The notes under the pieces are model-generated. The model searched no databases, had not been told where the DNA came from, and saw only the letters and a list, made by a program, of their open reading frames with translations. A stretch of 64,000 nucleotides of DNA from Kistimonas sp964291485 (GTDB taxonomy: Bacteria; Pseudomonadota; Gammaproteobacteria; Pseudomonadales; Endozoicomonadaceae), in the NCBI GenBank assembly GCA_964291485.2, contig OZ220224.1, positions 682,001-746,000 of the forward strand. The letters run 5' to 3'. The position numbers and the translations under genes are program-made. This document shows, piece after piece, positions 9,396-17,761 of this stretch; the stretch's first letter is position 1; each line of letters begins with the position of its first letter.

Positions 9396-9458
9396 TTAAT
9401 TGGCTCTGGAATCAGATACATTGGTTTGCTGTGCATAGAACAGCAAACCAATGCCTAG
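9396..9458 (-). pseudogene. severed 3' end of the LysE/RhtB exporter gene
   Basis: Joining this stretch to the exporter gene at 10623, with one copy of the CTAG target restored, gives an uninterrupted frame. It adds 18 residues after ...LLISLG (IGLLFYAQQTNVSDSRAN) and stops at TAA (9396-9398). The reconstructed protein is about 215 residues, and its extra residues complete a final membrane segment as in other RhtB proteins. The segment is now cut off by the 1,160-bp insertion element. It contains a perfect inverted repeat (9421-9431 / 9441-9451). Confidence 0.75.
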
Positions 9459-9469
9459 GGAACCTGCGA
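9455..9469 (+). repeat. left end of IS: CTAG duplication plus terminal inverted repeat
   Basis: CTAG (9455-9458) is the target duplication, followed by the terminal repeat GGAACCTGCGA (9459-9469). It is the exact inverse of the right end and resembles the GGAAGGTGCG-type ends of IS5. Confidence 0.9.
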
Positions 9470-10618
9470 GCAAGTGACGTTAAAGAAACACAGTGAATGA
9501 AAAGTCATTAATTCACTATTATCCAGCCTGAAAATTACTCAGTTTCTTACCATTGAAGCCGGTTGTCCGGCTTTCGGATACATTAACCCTGTGCCCGGAT
9601 CATTTGGTCCAGTCTAACCATGTTTGCCAGAGCGAATAACATCGCCAGTTTGCCATCATTTTTCCGAAGTCCCCGATAACGGGCTTTGATAAATCCAAAC
9701 TGGCATTTGATGATTCTGAAGGGATGTTCCACCTTGGCTCGAATGCTGGCTTTCAGGTATTCCGTTTTCAAAATGACTTTATTGATTCGAGGGTGTTTCC
9801 TGAGTCTCTTTAACTTGCCTGGTTGTTCGGCTATATGCCACTGTACAGCGTCTGTATTGAGCGCTTTTCGCTTCTCGGCTCCTCTGTAGCCGGCATCGGC
9901 AAAGACAAACTGTTCATCACCGTGCAACAGGTTACTGGCTTGATTAAGGTCATGTTCATTGGCGGCTGTTGTCGCCAGACTATGAGTCAAACCTGTACGG
10001 GCATCGACACCAATATGCGCCTTCATTCCGAAATACCACTGGTTACCCTTTCTGGTCTGGTGCATTTGGGGATCTCGCTGCCCCGTCTGATTCTTTGTGG
10101 ATGTCGGAGCTTCGATGATCGTGGCATCGACCAGAGAGCCTTCTTTCAAAACGATACCAGACTCTGTCAGCCATTGGTTTACGTCCGTGAAAATAGCCCG
10201 AGCCAGATTGTGAGCCTCCAACAGGTGTCGAAAGTTCATAATGGTTGTGCGATCAGGAATTGCTTTATCCAGAGACAATCCGGCAAATAATCGCATGGAC
10301 GCAATTTCATAAAGGGCATCTTCCATGGCCGGATCACTGAGGCTGTACCATTGTTGAAGGCAGTGTATCCGGAGCATGGTGGATAACGGGTACGGTCTAC
10401 GCCCATTACCGGGTTTGGGGTAATGAGGTTCAATAATTGTCTCAAGACGATGCCAGGGAATCAGTTTATCCATACGGGCAAGGAATATTTCTTTGCGGGT
10501 CTGGCGACGCTTTTGAGTGAATTCAGCGTCAGAAAAGCTGAGCTGTTGGTCCATGACTGATCTCCGGCAAAGGCTGAGTGGAGATTAGCTTATTATTGGG
10601 GACTTAATCGCAGGTTCC
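9459..10618 (-). mobile_element. IS5-family insertion sequence, complete, 1,160 bp
   Basis: The element is bounded by 11-bp perfect terminal inverted repeats and by CTAG on both sides, the target preferred by the IS5 group. It carries one transposase gene read from the minus strand. It has inserted into the 3' end of a LysE/RhtB exporter gene, and the interrupted frame can still be rejoined without damage. That and the intact transposase point to a recent insertion. The boundary and target are seen directly; recency is inference. Confidence 0.93.
9583..10554 (-). CDS. IS5-family transposase (DDE)
   Basis: A 323-residue transposase catalysing cut-and-paste movement of the surrounding element. 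The N-terminal part (YPLSTMLRIHCLQQWY near residue 55) is the DUF772-type domain of IS5 transposases. The DDE triad is visible as Asp143 (SLVDATIIEAP), Asp220 (FVFADAGYRG) and Glu276 with its YREK-like context (RAKVEHPFRIIK). The frame is intact and of normal length, so it is probably functional. It lies wholly between the terminal repeats. Confidence 0.95.
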   Translation of the reverse strand: MDQQLSFSDAEFTQKRRQTRKEIFLARMDKLIPWHRLETIIEPHYPKPGNGRRPYPLSTMLRIHCLQQWYSLSDPAMEDALYEIASMRLFAGLSLDKAIPDRTTIMNFRHLLEAHNLARAIFTDVNQWLTESGIVLKEGSLVDATIIEAPTSTKNQTGQRDPQMHQTRKGNQWYFGMKAHIGVDARTGLTHSLATTAANEHDLNQASNLLHGDEQFVFADAGYRGAEKRKALNTDAVQWHIAEQPGKLKRLRKHPRINKVILKTEYLKASIRAKVEHPFRIIKCQFGFIKARYRGLRKNDGKLAMLFALANMVRLDQMIRAQG

Positions 10619-11207
10619 CTAGTGAGATAAGCAGCAAACCGGTAAGCCAATGAATCAGGGGCGCGTTGTCGCTTTTGATGAATCGCTGTGTTCCGAGTAA
10701 GACCACGATTTCAATCAATACCAGGTAATAAACCAGCGCCAGCAGGCTGGCTGAGTAGCCTAAAACGATAAATTGTTTGGTTACGGTTTCTCTGGCGTTG
10801 AAGTCAATGAATTGAGGCAGCAGGGCCTGGAAGAAAAGAAATGCTTTTGGGTTTAATGCATTTGTACAAAATGCCTGAATAAAGGGCGTATTGTTGCTAT
10901 TTTGAGTGAAAGTTGGTGGTACCCGGGCGCTTTTGATAATGCTCAGGCCGATGTACATCAGGTACATGGCGCCAGCACATTTAATCGTTGTGAACAGAAA
11001 AGGGTTGGTGTGCAACAGTGCGGATAACCCGAGCGCGGTTACTGACGCCTGAAGGCTGGCCCCGAAACTCACGCCCAGCGCTGCCTTGATGCCCGCCCAG
11101 CGTCCTTTCATCAGACTCCAGTAGACGACCACCAACATATCTGGTCCTGGAACCAGTAACGCCAGCAATAGAACGGTGATGAAAAGGCACCATGCATCAA
11201 GCGTCAT
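10593..11207 (-). CDS. LysE/RhtB-family amino-acid exporter, 3' end replaced by IS
   Basis: An integral inner-membrane protein of 204 residues in its present form. LysE/RhtB proteins export amino acids or their analogues by proton antiport. The N-terminus (FITVLLLALLVPGPDMLVVV) carries the PGP signature, and five to six hydrophobic segments follow. The frame enters the IS at CTAG and picks up seven foreign residues (NLRLSPQ) before a stop at 10593. The native protein was about 215 residues (see 9396-9458). Losing part of the last membrane helix probably impairs it. It is divergent from the glutamine-synthetase-family gene, so the two may handle the same amine or amino acid. Substrate unknown. 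Confidence 0.85.
   Translation of the reverse strand: MTLDAWCLFITVLLLALLVPGPDMLVVVYWSLMKGRWAGIKAALGVSFGASLQASVTALGLSALLHTNPFLFTTIKCAGAMYLMYIGLSIIKSARVPPTFTQNSNNTPFIQAFCTNALNPKAFLFFQALLPQFIDFNARETVTKQFIVLGYSASLLALVYYLVLIEIVVLLGTQRFIKSDNAPLIHWLTGLLLISLGNLRLSPQ
10608..10622 (-). repeat. right end of IS: terminal inverted repeat plus CTAG duplication
   Basis: TCGCAGGTTCC (10608-10618) is the reverse complement of the left end and is followed by CTAG (10619-10622), the second copy of the target. Confidence 0.9.
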
Positions 11208-11316
11208 GACAGGCCTGAGAATTTATGAATCCGACAATCCAGTGGCGGAATTGTAGTCTACGCTCTGTGAGGCTTGATCACGGTTTGTTTCTTTTCTCGT
11301 GTTTAAGGAATCCTCC

Positions 11317-12651
11317 ATGTCCGTTATCGCTGAGCGGTTAGCAGAACAGTCCAGTGTGTTAGTGCGGTTGATCTGGTGTGATAACGCAAATCTGATTCGT
11401 GCCAAAGCCTTCCATCGGGAAGCGATGGAAACATTTCAGTCCACGGGCATTGGTCTGACGGTTGCCAGTCAGGCGTTGTCGGTTGTGAGTGATGCCCTGT
11501 GTCCTGATACAGGGCTCTCTGGTACCGGTGAGAATTGGCTCAAACCGGACTGGGATACCCTGAAAATAACGGATTATTCACCGGAGCATGCAACGGTAGT
11601 TGCGGACATTGTTCAGCAGGATGGGGATCTCTGGCCATTATGTACCCGGTACTTTTTGAAACGTATGCTGGCTACTTTGAAGAATGAATTTCAATTGACC
11701 ATTAAAACTGGCTTTGAATATGAGTTTTATTTGATGCAGGAAAAAGACGGTCAATGGATGCCTGCCGATTCGTTTACCTATTGTTCCGATTACGCCCTGT
11801 CAATCTTGCAGCCTATTGTCGGTGATATTCTCCAGAGCCTGAATAAACAGAATATTTCAGTTCGCACCGTTCACTCCGAAAGTGGACCGGGCCAGCTGGA
11901 AATGGCGCTGGATTATGGCGATGCCCTGAAAACTGCCGATGACCAATTATTCTTTCGGAAAACCGTGCATGCCATCGCCAGGCAACACGGTTATGTGGCC
12001 TCGTTTCTTCCGAAGCCTCTGGCGGATCAGTGCGGTTCCGGGATGCACCTTCATTTCAGTTTGTGGAAAGACGGCTGCAACATAACCGGTGAAGATGGAA
12101 AACGTGCGCTTTCACCACAGGCAGAACATTTTGTTGCCGGTATTCTGCATCACCTGCCATCATTAACGGCATTAACAACGCCAAGCTGTAACTCGTTTCG
12201 GCGCATAGTGCCCCATTGCTGGAGTGGCGCCTATACCGCTTGGGGGTGGGACAATCGGGAAGCCGCCATACGGATTCCCAGCCAGCCCGGACAGGTGACA
12301 CCGACTCATGTTGAATTGAAATCACTAGATGCTACTGCAAACCCCTATTTAGCACTGGGCGGAGTGATCGCTGCAGGGTTGGATGGTTTGCGAAATAGGC
12401 TGACATTGAAGCGTGAGTGTTATACAGACCCGGATAATTTATCTGATGATGAAAAAAAACAATCTGGCATCAGGGCACTACCAAAAGATCTTGAAACAGC
12501 TTTGTCGCTTTTTCAGCAAAATCGAGTACTGGTTGATGCCATGGGTGAAGTGCTTGCGAAGTCTTATCTAGGTGTGAAACGTTATGAAAACGCATATTTT
12601 TTTGAGAAACCACTGGAAGAAGAAGTGAATACTCTTTTACAACGTTATTGA
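11317..12651 (+). CDS. glutamine synthetase-family protein (gamma-glutamylpolyamine synthetase-like)
   Basis: A 444-residue ATP-dependent ligase of the glutamine synthetase fold, in the short single-domain group containing PuuA and bacterial GS-like ligases. Visible motifs are the metal-binding ExE in GFEYEFYLM, SGPGQLEMAL, GSGMHLHFSLW, an arginine-rich RRIVPHCWSGAYTAWGWDN segment and NPYLALGGVIAAGLDGL near the C-terminus. The start is set at ATG 11317 because AAGGA lies 7 bases upstream; an upstream GTG at 11299 has no ribosome site. It probably glutamylates an amine, not ammonia. The substrate is not determinable. It is divergent from the disrupted exporter gene and is not classical glnA. 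Confidence 0.82.
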   Translation: MSVIAERLAEQSSVLVRLIWCDNANLIRAKAFHREAMETFQSTGIGLTVASQALSVVSDALCPDTGLSGTGENWLKPDWDTLKITDYSPEHATVVADIVQQDGDLWPLCTRYFLKRMLATLKNEFQLTIKTGFEYEFYLMQEKDGQWMPADSFTYCSDYALSILQPIVGDILQSLNKQNISVRTVHSESGPGQLEMALDYGDALKTADDQLFFRKTVHAIARQHGYVASFLPKPLADQCGSGMHLHFSLWKDGCNITGEDGKRALSPQAEHFVAGILHHLPSLTALTTPSCNSFRRIVPHCWSGAYTAWGWDNREAAIRIPSQPGQVTPTHVELKSLDATANPYLALGGVIAAGLDGLRNRLTLKRECYTDPDNLSDDEKKQSGIRALPKDLETALSLFQQNRVLVDAMGEVLAKSYLGVKRYENAYFFEKPLEEEVNTLLQRY

Positions 12652-13335
12652 TGAATGAGTAGAAGCTATCTCAAAATAATATTTGTCTTTCATTCAAATA
12701 AATCAGGCATGCTGAGATGTCTGAAACAATCCTGAGCTAACGGTTATCTTCCGTATACATAATATGCACTTATGCGGTATTAGTCGCATATGGCTGTTTT
12801 TCTTGTCGCAAATGTTTCAGGTGGGACGTCTTGACGTGTTTTTGAACCAACAGGTTCTTTCCTATGCTTTCGGTGATCGGGTTTGAGTGTATCTGTACTA
12901 TTTTTAAATGATCGAGCAAGATCATGGCATTTCTCTTTGCTGAGATGATACGCATAGGCGCTCAGAAACCACAAAATGCTGTGTGCTGTTGGTTCAATAT
13001 TTCTGTGGCGAAGATGAATGCCTTATCTTTTGTGGCTCCGCCTGTTTAGATGGTGGTTTTAGGGGCATTTTCTTTGGAGCTGTTATTCTTGGTGAGGCGA
13101 TTGTTACTCATGTTTATCATGAATGAAAGAGTCAATGATAAAACATCAATTAGGTAAAAATGTTTGGATGAATAACGCCAGGTTTAGTGAATTCAACAAT
13201 TACTATTTAAGATTTATTGATGGGGATATTCTGGAAATGATTAAATAGTCAGGAGTACACTGTACCTTTTTTATATCAGGCTTCAAGTTTCAATTTTTTA
13301 AGTTTTAGCAAATAGAAAGGGGCAGTAAGAAGCTG

Positions 13336-13482
13336 GTGCTCATAACATCTTGGTCGGTAAATACTGCATCAATCAGTCCTGCTGAATGCATTGAGAGTCG
13401 CGATCCAGAACAGATTATGGTAGCTAATCTAACCCCCTCAGTGGTGGGAATTTCTAAAAAAGCAGGACGAATATCATTCTGA
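13336..13482 (+). CDS. small ORF or gene remnant, 48 residues
   Basis: A GTG-initiated frame of 48 codons. Its composition looks protein-like (SPAECIESRDPEQIMVANLT in the middle), but there is no Shine-Dalgarno at useful spacing and no family is recognised. It ends 11 bases before the next small ORF. It could be a remnant of a larger gene. Confidence 0.2.
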   Translation: MLITSWSVNTASISPAECIESRDPEQIMVANLTPSVVGISKKAGRISF

Positions 13483-13493
13483 AAGGTTATCCA

Positions 13494-13583
13494 ATGAATA
13501 ATGCGCTAAATCCACTTAATATCAGCTTTCTATTGCTCAATTTTTTCAAGTATTTCAAACGTGACCCTTGGGGTGGTGACTGA
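13494..13583 (+). CDS. small hydrophobic peptide ORF, 29 residues
   Basis: AAAGG lies 7 bases before an ATG that opens a 29-codon frame. The peptide has a hydrophobic middle (ISFLLLNFFKYF) followed by the charged, glycine-rich tail KRDPWGGD. Size and shape fit small membrane peptides, including type I toxins, but no antisense RNA or known family is recognised. It may equally be chance. Confidence 0.28.
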   Translation: MNNALNPLNISFLLLNFFKYFKRDPWGGD

Positions 13584-13699
13584 TTTTAGTCATTCCAATA
13601 CTTAACAGAGTTTAGGTCAGCAATCTGATTGCTTTAGGAGAGGGAAATAATATATTGAGGTAACAATGCTGACATGAAGTTAGATTCATTTTTTTGATA

Positions 13700-13834
13700 A
13701 TGTTGGATTTGATTTTTCGTCGTGGCAAAATCGATATAGATGATAGTATTCATCTATTGATGTGTGATTATGACAGGTATTTAATAAATCTAACGTTTAT
13801 AAACAATGAACTTAAGGTTGTCAGGGCGCTCTAA
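13700..13834 (+). CDS. small ORF or gene remnant, 44 residues
   Basis: An ATG-initiated frame of 44 codons with a protein-like composition (the second half contains DSIHLLMCDYDRYLINLTF). No ribosome site precedes it, and the frame is open for nine codons upstream. No family is recognised. It could be the decayed end of a gene. Confidence 0.18.
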   Translation: MLDLIFRRGKIDIDDSIHLLMCDYDRYLINLTFINNELKVVRAL

Positions 13835-13920
13835 AACTGGTGCAAACTTATACTCGTACATTTGGAGGTATGCGAGTAGTAATAAGATTTAAGGCGTAAT
13901 TTAAAATTAAGGAGAGAACC

Positions 13921-14928
13921 ATGACCCCGATTTCTCAACGCTATGTGCCTCCCCCTAATTATCCACCTTCTAATCAGTCGTCTCACGGCGATAGCCCGCC
14001 TCCTGCTTATCAGTCACCTAACGGCGATAGCCCGCCTCCTACTTATCAGTCACCTAACGGTGATAGCCCGACGCCTCTTGATCAGTCACCTCACGGCGAT
14101 AGTCCACCTCCTGCTTATCAGTCACCTCACGGTGATAGCCCGACGCCCCTTGATCAGTGGCCTCACGGTGATGGTTCACCTCCTCCTGATCAGTCACCTC
14201 ACGGAGATAGCCCACCTCCTGCTTATCAGTCACCTCACGGCGATAGCCCACCACCTCCTTATATGGTGGAAGCTGTTAATCCTTTTCAATATCGATCTGA
14301 GCTGTTAAGAGAGTTTTATCCAAATAAGTCTCCCTTGCCGGATCAAGATGAATATGGTCCGCCTGCACGCCTCCCTTCGTATCCACATGATGTGCAGATG
14401 CGTAGCTATCCCACCCCAACAAACAGGTTAAGGCCTGACAATTATACACAGGGTTATAATTATTTGCGTAATTATAACGTCAATAGTAGAAGTCCTTATA
14501 ATTATTTACAGACTTATAACACCAACGGGGAAGAACCTGCAAGGACGGATTTAGCTCATCGTAATTGTTGTGTTGTTTTTTTAAAAGTCATTGCAACACC
14601 CTTTACTTTTTTGGGAGGGACACTTTTATGGGCAATATATGGTTTGTTTCGTGGAGTATTTTCGGGTATATCCGATTCTATATATTTGATTAATGAGTCC
14701 CGATGTGGCATGTGTACACAATTATTGCTGATACCTTGTTTAATCTATTTTGCCATTGCAATGGTTTATCAAAATATGATTTTGGGATTGATCACCGGAG
14801 GGATATTTGGAGGATACGTATCGTGCAATTCGTTGTGGAATGGTGATAGTCCTTATTTCACTCCTCAAGATTATTTTCATCTTCCAATGCTAGATTCTAT
14901 ATACCATCGAGCCATGAATGATCACTGA
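13921..14928 (+). CDS. PPxY-repeat protein with hydrophobic C-terminal region
   Basis: A 335-residue protein of no recognised family. Residues 1-114 are Pro/Ser/Gln-rich: a PPNY motif near residue 13, then eight 12-residue repeats of the form QSPHGDSPPPAY, five of which end in a PPxY motif (six PPxY in all). Residues 115-215 are Tyr/Asn/Pro-rich with repeated NYL/YNY. From about residue 218 come two to three hydrophobic segments with several Cys (NCC near 219, CGMC near 264) and a glycine-rich stretch, GLITGGIFGG. There is no N-terminal signal peptide. AAGGAGAG at 13909-13916 is a strong ribosome site. PPxY is the ligand of eukaryotic WW domains, so a host-directed or membrane-scaffold role is conceivable but unproven. 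The DNA is A+T-rich relative to its surroundings. Confidence 0.85.
   Translation: MTPISQRYVPPPNYPPSNQSSHGDSPPPAYQSPNGDSPPPTYQSPNGDSPTPLDQSPHGDSPPPAYQSPHGDSPTPLDQWPHGDGSPPPDQSPHGDSPPPAYQSPHGDSPPPPYMVEAVNPFQYRSELLREFYPNKSPLPDQDEYGPPARLPSYPHDVQMRSYPTPTNRLRPDNYTQGYNYLRNYNVNSRSPYNYLQTYNTNGEEPARTDLAHRNCCVVFLKVIATPFTFLGGTLLWAIYGLFRGVFSGISDSIYLINESRCGMCTQLLLIPCLIYFAIAMVYQNMILGLITGGIFGGYVSCNSLWNGDSPYFTPQDYFHLPMLDSIYHRAMNDH
13975..14262 (+). repeat. eight 36-bp in-frame tandem repeats
   Basis: Eight consecutive 36-bp units each encode 12 residues (consensus QSPHGDSPPPAY, with variants PPTY, PTPLD and PPPD). Units vary by a few bases, and PPPAY and PTPLD units partly alternate. In-frame tandem repeats of this kind can expand or contract by slippage or recombination. 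Confidence 0.95.
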
Positions 14929-14951
14929 TACATGAATAACAGTATTTATTT

Positions 14952-14973
14952 AGGAAACTATGTGTTTCTTTTT
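14952..14973 (+). terminator. weak intrinsic terminator after the PPxY gene
   Basis: A short stem (GAAAC/GTTTC, extended by an A-U and a G-U pair) with a 5-base loop is followed directly by five T residues, about 25 bases after the stop codon. Confidence 0.4.
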
Positions 14974-15108
14974 GCTAGTAAAACGATTTTTTTGAAACTG
15001 ATCGAGATACTTATAGATTTGTATGAGTCGTTTTATGTCAATATGGATGACAGCCCCCTACAATTTTTCTGCCTCAACTAAGGCAAACACATCTGCATCT
15101 ATTGAAAA

Positions 15109-15154
15109 CAAAAGAATAATCAGTACGGAGGCAATATCTGCATGCCTCCGTACT
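15109..15154 (-). terminator. intrinsic terminator of the FAD-oxidoreductase gene
   Basis: A perfect 12-bp stem (15122-15133 with 15143-15154) and 9-base loop, read on the minus strand, are followed by the T-rich tract GATTATTCTTTTG. It begins 7 bases beyond the stop codon of the minus-strand gene. Confidence 0.8.
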
Positions 15155-15160
15155 TGAGGG

Positions 15161-16846
15161 TTATGCAGAAACGTGTTCCTGTGATTCATGTTGTGGTGTT
15201 GTAGTTGCGTTTTGTTTGCGTTCTTTTGGCTTCCAACTGCGTAGCTGCTTTTGAAGTTTCCAGCTACCAGAAAAGCCAAGTACAGCGCAGGCCGTCATAA
15301 ATCCGGACATGGCTGCACCAACGACACCCGCAGTCATGACATCCTGTCCGGTCAGGTACAGGCCGGGAATCTGGGTCTTGGGTTTCAGCCAATCCTGATT
15401 AAAGCGCTGTGGATCGTGATCCAGTCCGTAAATTTCTCCCTTTTTATAAAAGCAGAAGAAGTCAGTGGACAGCGGTGTAGACAGCTCATAGTAATCAATC
15501 TTGCCACGCAGTTGAGGCATCTTGTTATACAGAATTTCCAGCAAGCGTTCGGAGAAAGCAGCCTTCAGCGCGTCATAGTCTTCACCCCGCTTACCCCAGG
15601 TTTCGTCTTTCCATTGTTCAAACCACTCAAATTTTGCTGGTGCAACGATTTCGACGGTGGCGCGGTTGGGATAGCGCGAATCCCAGCTGGGGTCTTTGGC
15701 GGACGGGAATGATACATAAACGACTGGGAACGGTTTACTACTATCCGCCAGGAAGTTATTCACGTTCTGCTCGTGATTTTCGTCCTGGTAAATCCAGAAA
15801 TTGGTCTGTGGCAGGTTGAGGTTAGCTGCCGTATCCGCGATACCGATATACATGCCAAGGTGCGTCATGGACGGTCTGACCTGGCGCAGTTTGTCGAGAT
15901 AGCCCGTTGCTTTTGCTGCTGGTTCTGGCAGTAATCGCTCGAATGTGTTGTAGACACCCGCATTGCTGATGACCCGTTGTGCCCGTATCTCGGTGCCATC
16001 TTTCATTCGCACGCCGGTAGCCCAACCCTTCTCAACCAGGATGTCCGTGACTTCAGCGTAAGTGAACAGTTCACCACCGGTAGCCTGGATTTGAGGAATC
16101 ATGGTTTCTGCGATTCGGGAGGAACCGCCGATCGGGTAGTAACCACCGTGCATGTAATGGCGGGCAATCAGGGCGTGCACCATGAAACTGGACTGTTCCG
16201 GGGGCAGACCGTTATCACCCCATTGCCCGGTGAGTACGGCGATCAGTTTTTTGTTACGGGTCATACGATTGAGGACATCTACTGTCCGCTCATTGAAAAA
16301 CGACGGCAGTTTTCCCTTGCCAACCAGTTGCATGGTTTTGTTGATCCAGCCGGGTAGCAGCTTGCGTCCGATGAAGGCGGGCATGGCATTAGAGACTTGT
16401 TTGAGAAGATCCAGATACTGGTCAATAGCCTGGGCTTCGTCCGGGAAGTAATGCACCATCTGTTTCCTGAACGCATCCTTGCCACGGAGCAGGTCATACT
16501 GCTCATCACCCACATAAAAACGGTCGTAGTTGTCTTCCATGGGCGCCCACTGAAGCTCACCATCTGTCAGGTAGCCAAACAGGGCGCCGGCCATGGTGTC
16601 CGGGTTGCCGACATCGCCGACATAATGCACACCGACATCCCACTCATAGCCATTGCGACTGTAACTGTGGGTAAAACCGCCGGCGGTATAATGTTGTTCA
16701 AGTACTAATACTTTCTGACCGGCCTTGGACAGGCAAACGGCTGCTGCCATTCCCCCGGGGCCAGATCCGATCACGATGGTGTCATAGGGGCCTTCCAGCC
16801 GGTTACTGCGATATCGACGCCCGATACGGATCGTGCTGGGTTTCAT
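15161..16846 (-). CDS. FAD-dependent oxidoreductase, RetSat/carotenoid isomerase-like
   Basis: A 561-residue flavoprotein. The N-terminal Rossmann motif YDTIVIGSGPGGMAAAVCLS (GSGPGG at 27-32) and VLEQHYTAGGFTHSY bind FAD. The C-terminal GLYLTGQDVMTAGVVGAAMSG closes the FAD site as in phytoene-desaturase-like enzymes. Length and the GVHYVGDVG stretch place it near all-trans-retinol 13,14-reductase and CrtISO-type enzymes, which saturate or isomerise polyene lipids. No other carotenoid gene is in the window, so the substrate is open. It appears monocistronic, with its own terminator. The last 20 residues are polar and poorly conserved-looking. Confidence 0.85.
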   Translation of the reverse strand: MKPSTIRIGRRYRSNRLEGPYDTIVIGSGPGGMAAAVCLSKAGQKVLVLEQHYTAGGFTHSYSRNGYEWDVGVHYVGDVGNPDTMAGALFGYLTDGELQWAPMEDNYDRFYVGDEQYDLLRGKDAFRKQMVHYFPDEAQAIDQYLDLLKQVSNAMPAFIGRKLLPGWINKTMQLVGKGKLPSFFNERTVDVLNRMTRNKKLIAVLTGQWGDNGLPPEQSSFMVHALIARHYMHGGYYPIGGSSRIAETMIPQIQATGGELFTYAEVTDILVEKGWATGVRMKDGTEIRAQRVISNAGVYNTFERLLPEPAAKATGYLDKLRQVRPSMTHLGMYIGIADTAANLNLPQTNFWIYQDENHEQNVNNFLADSSKPFPVVYVSFPSAKDPSWDSRYPNRATVEIVAPAKFEWFEQWKDETWGKRGEDYDALKAAFSERLLEILYNKMPQLRGKIDYYELSTPLSTDFFCFYKKGEIYGLDHDPQRFNQDWLKPKTQIPGLYLTGQDVMTAGVVGAAMSGFMTACAVLGFSGSWKLQKQLRSWKPKERKQNATTTPQHESQEHVSA

Positions 16847-17111
16847 ATGAGATCACCCTGTTGTTTTTATGATTATTCTGCGGCTGGATGAAACGGTTCG
16901 CTCACCATAGCGTACGAGCGTTCAGTAGCCGATCAGGCGACAGTGTATGCCTTCAACGTCGGATGTGAAAGCATGAGGAACGTTTGTACTTTTTTTGTTT
17001 TTTTGCAGAGCCCCATCAAGATAAAAATTTATCCTGCATGTCAGGCTTATCGTTTGAATCGTCCATGTATACTGGGAAAAGTGGCTGTTAAACCTATAGG
17101 GAGATCGCTTT

Positions 17112-17702
17112 ATGTCGCGCATCATGCGCTGGTTCCTGGAGGGGCTGGTCGTTCTGGTACCCATCCTGATTACAGTCTATTTATTTTCAGCAGGCATTAA
17201 TTTGGTCGCAGATGTGCTGACGCAAACTATCGGCCCCTATCTTAGCCGCGAATTGCCTATTCATGGTCGCTGGCAACTGGTGTTTATCAGTTTGGTCTTG
17301 GTGGTAGGTGTAACCATTCTTATTGGGGCAGTGACGCATATCTGGCTGGGTAAACACATGGTTAGGCTAGTGGATCAGGTATTAACCCACATTCCATTAG
17401 TGAAGCTGGTTTATGCCGCTATCAAGGATGGCGTGAATGCGATTATTGGCGACCGTCGCGAATTTGATAAGCCTGTGCTGGTTTCCATCGGTGAGATGCA
17501 GGTACCCGGCTTCATTACCCGTAATTCAACGGAGAATTTTGGTCTGGACAATCATGTGGCCGTTTACTTTCCGATGGCATTCAGTATTGCTGGCCGCGTG
17601 GCACTGGTACCTGCTGATAAGGTCAGACCGCTTGATAAAAGCAGTGCTGAAGTCATGTCATTTCTTGTTTCGGGAGGGGTAACCTCCGGACAGAAAAAGT
17701 AG
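17112..17702 (+). CDS. DUF502 family membrane protein
   Basis: A 196-residue inner-membrane protein with two transmembrane segments (about residues 10-30 and 53-75). A DUF502 soluble portion follows, recognised from PLVKLVYAAIKDGVNAI and the VAVYFPMAFSIAGRVALVP segment. The biochemical role of the family is unknown. It stands alone between the oxidoreductase gene and the ArgR-controlled AST operon. TAGGGAG provides a ribosome site before the ATG at 17112. Confidence 0.85.
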   Translation: MSRIMRWFLEGLVVLVPILITVYLFSAGINLVADVLTQTIGPYLSRELPIHGRWQLVFISLVLVVGVTILIGAVTHIWLGKHMVRLVDQVLTHIPLVKLVYAAIKDGVNAIIGDRREFDKPVLVSIGEMQVPGFITRNSTENFGLDNHVAVYFPMAFSIAGRVALVPADKVRPLDKSSAEVMSFLVSGGVTSGQKK

Positions 17703-17761
17703 AAATTGGTGCCATAGAGAAGATCCAACAAATAGAGCTGCAACGGTTTTTACTTACAAAA

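Larger units (their letters stand above)
12652..13920. other. 1.27-kb A+T-rich gene-poor region
   Basis: No gene of normal size is seen here. The base composition is clearly more A+T-rich than the flanking AST and flagellar regions and continues into the PPxY gene. It contains three short plus-strand frames (13336-13482, 13494-13583, 13700-13834), of which only the middle one has a convincing ribosome site. They may be decayed coding DNA. Two overlapping minus-strand frames at 12770-12974 have no recognisable features. The block looks acquired or degraded (inference). Confidence 0.5.

Noticed and set aside
12770..12974. Two overlapping minus-strand frames of 61 and 64 codons
   Set aside because: No ribosome site, no recognised family, and two overlapping frames of equal quality. 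Possibly decayed DNA; not annotated as genes.
13168..13248. 26-codon plus-strand frame (MNNARFSEFNNY...)
   Set aside because: No ribosome site and no recognisable feature; stops surround it.
13975..14262. CRISPR-like array of 36-bp repeats
   Set aside because: Units abut without spacers and are in-frame coding repeats of the PPxY protein.
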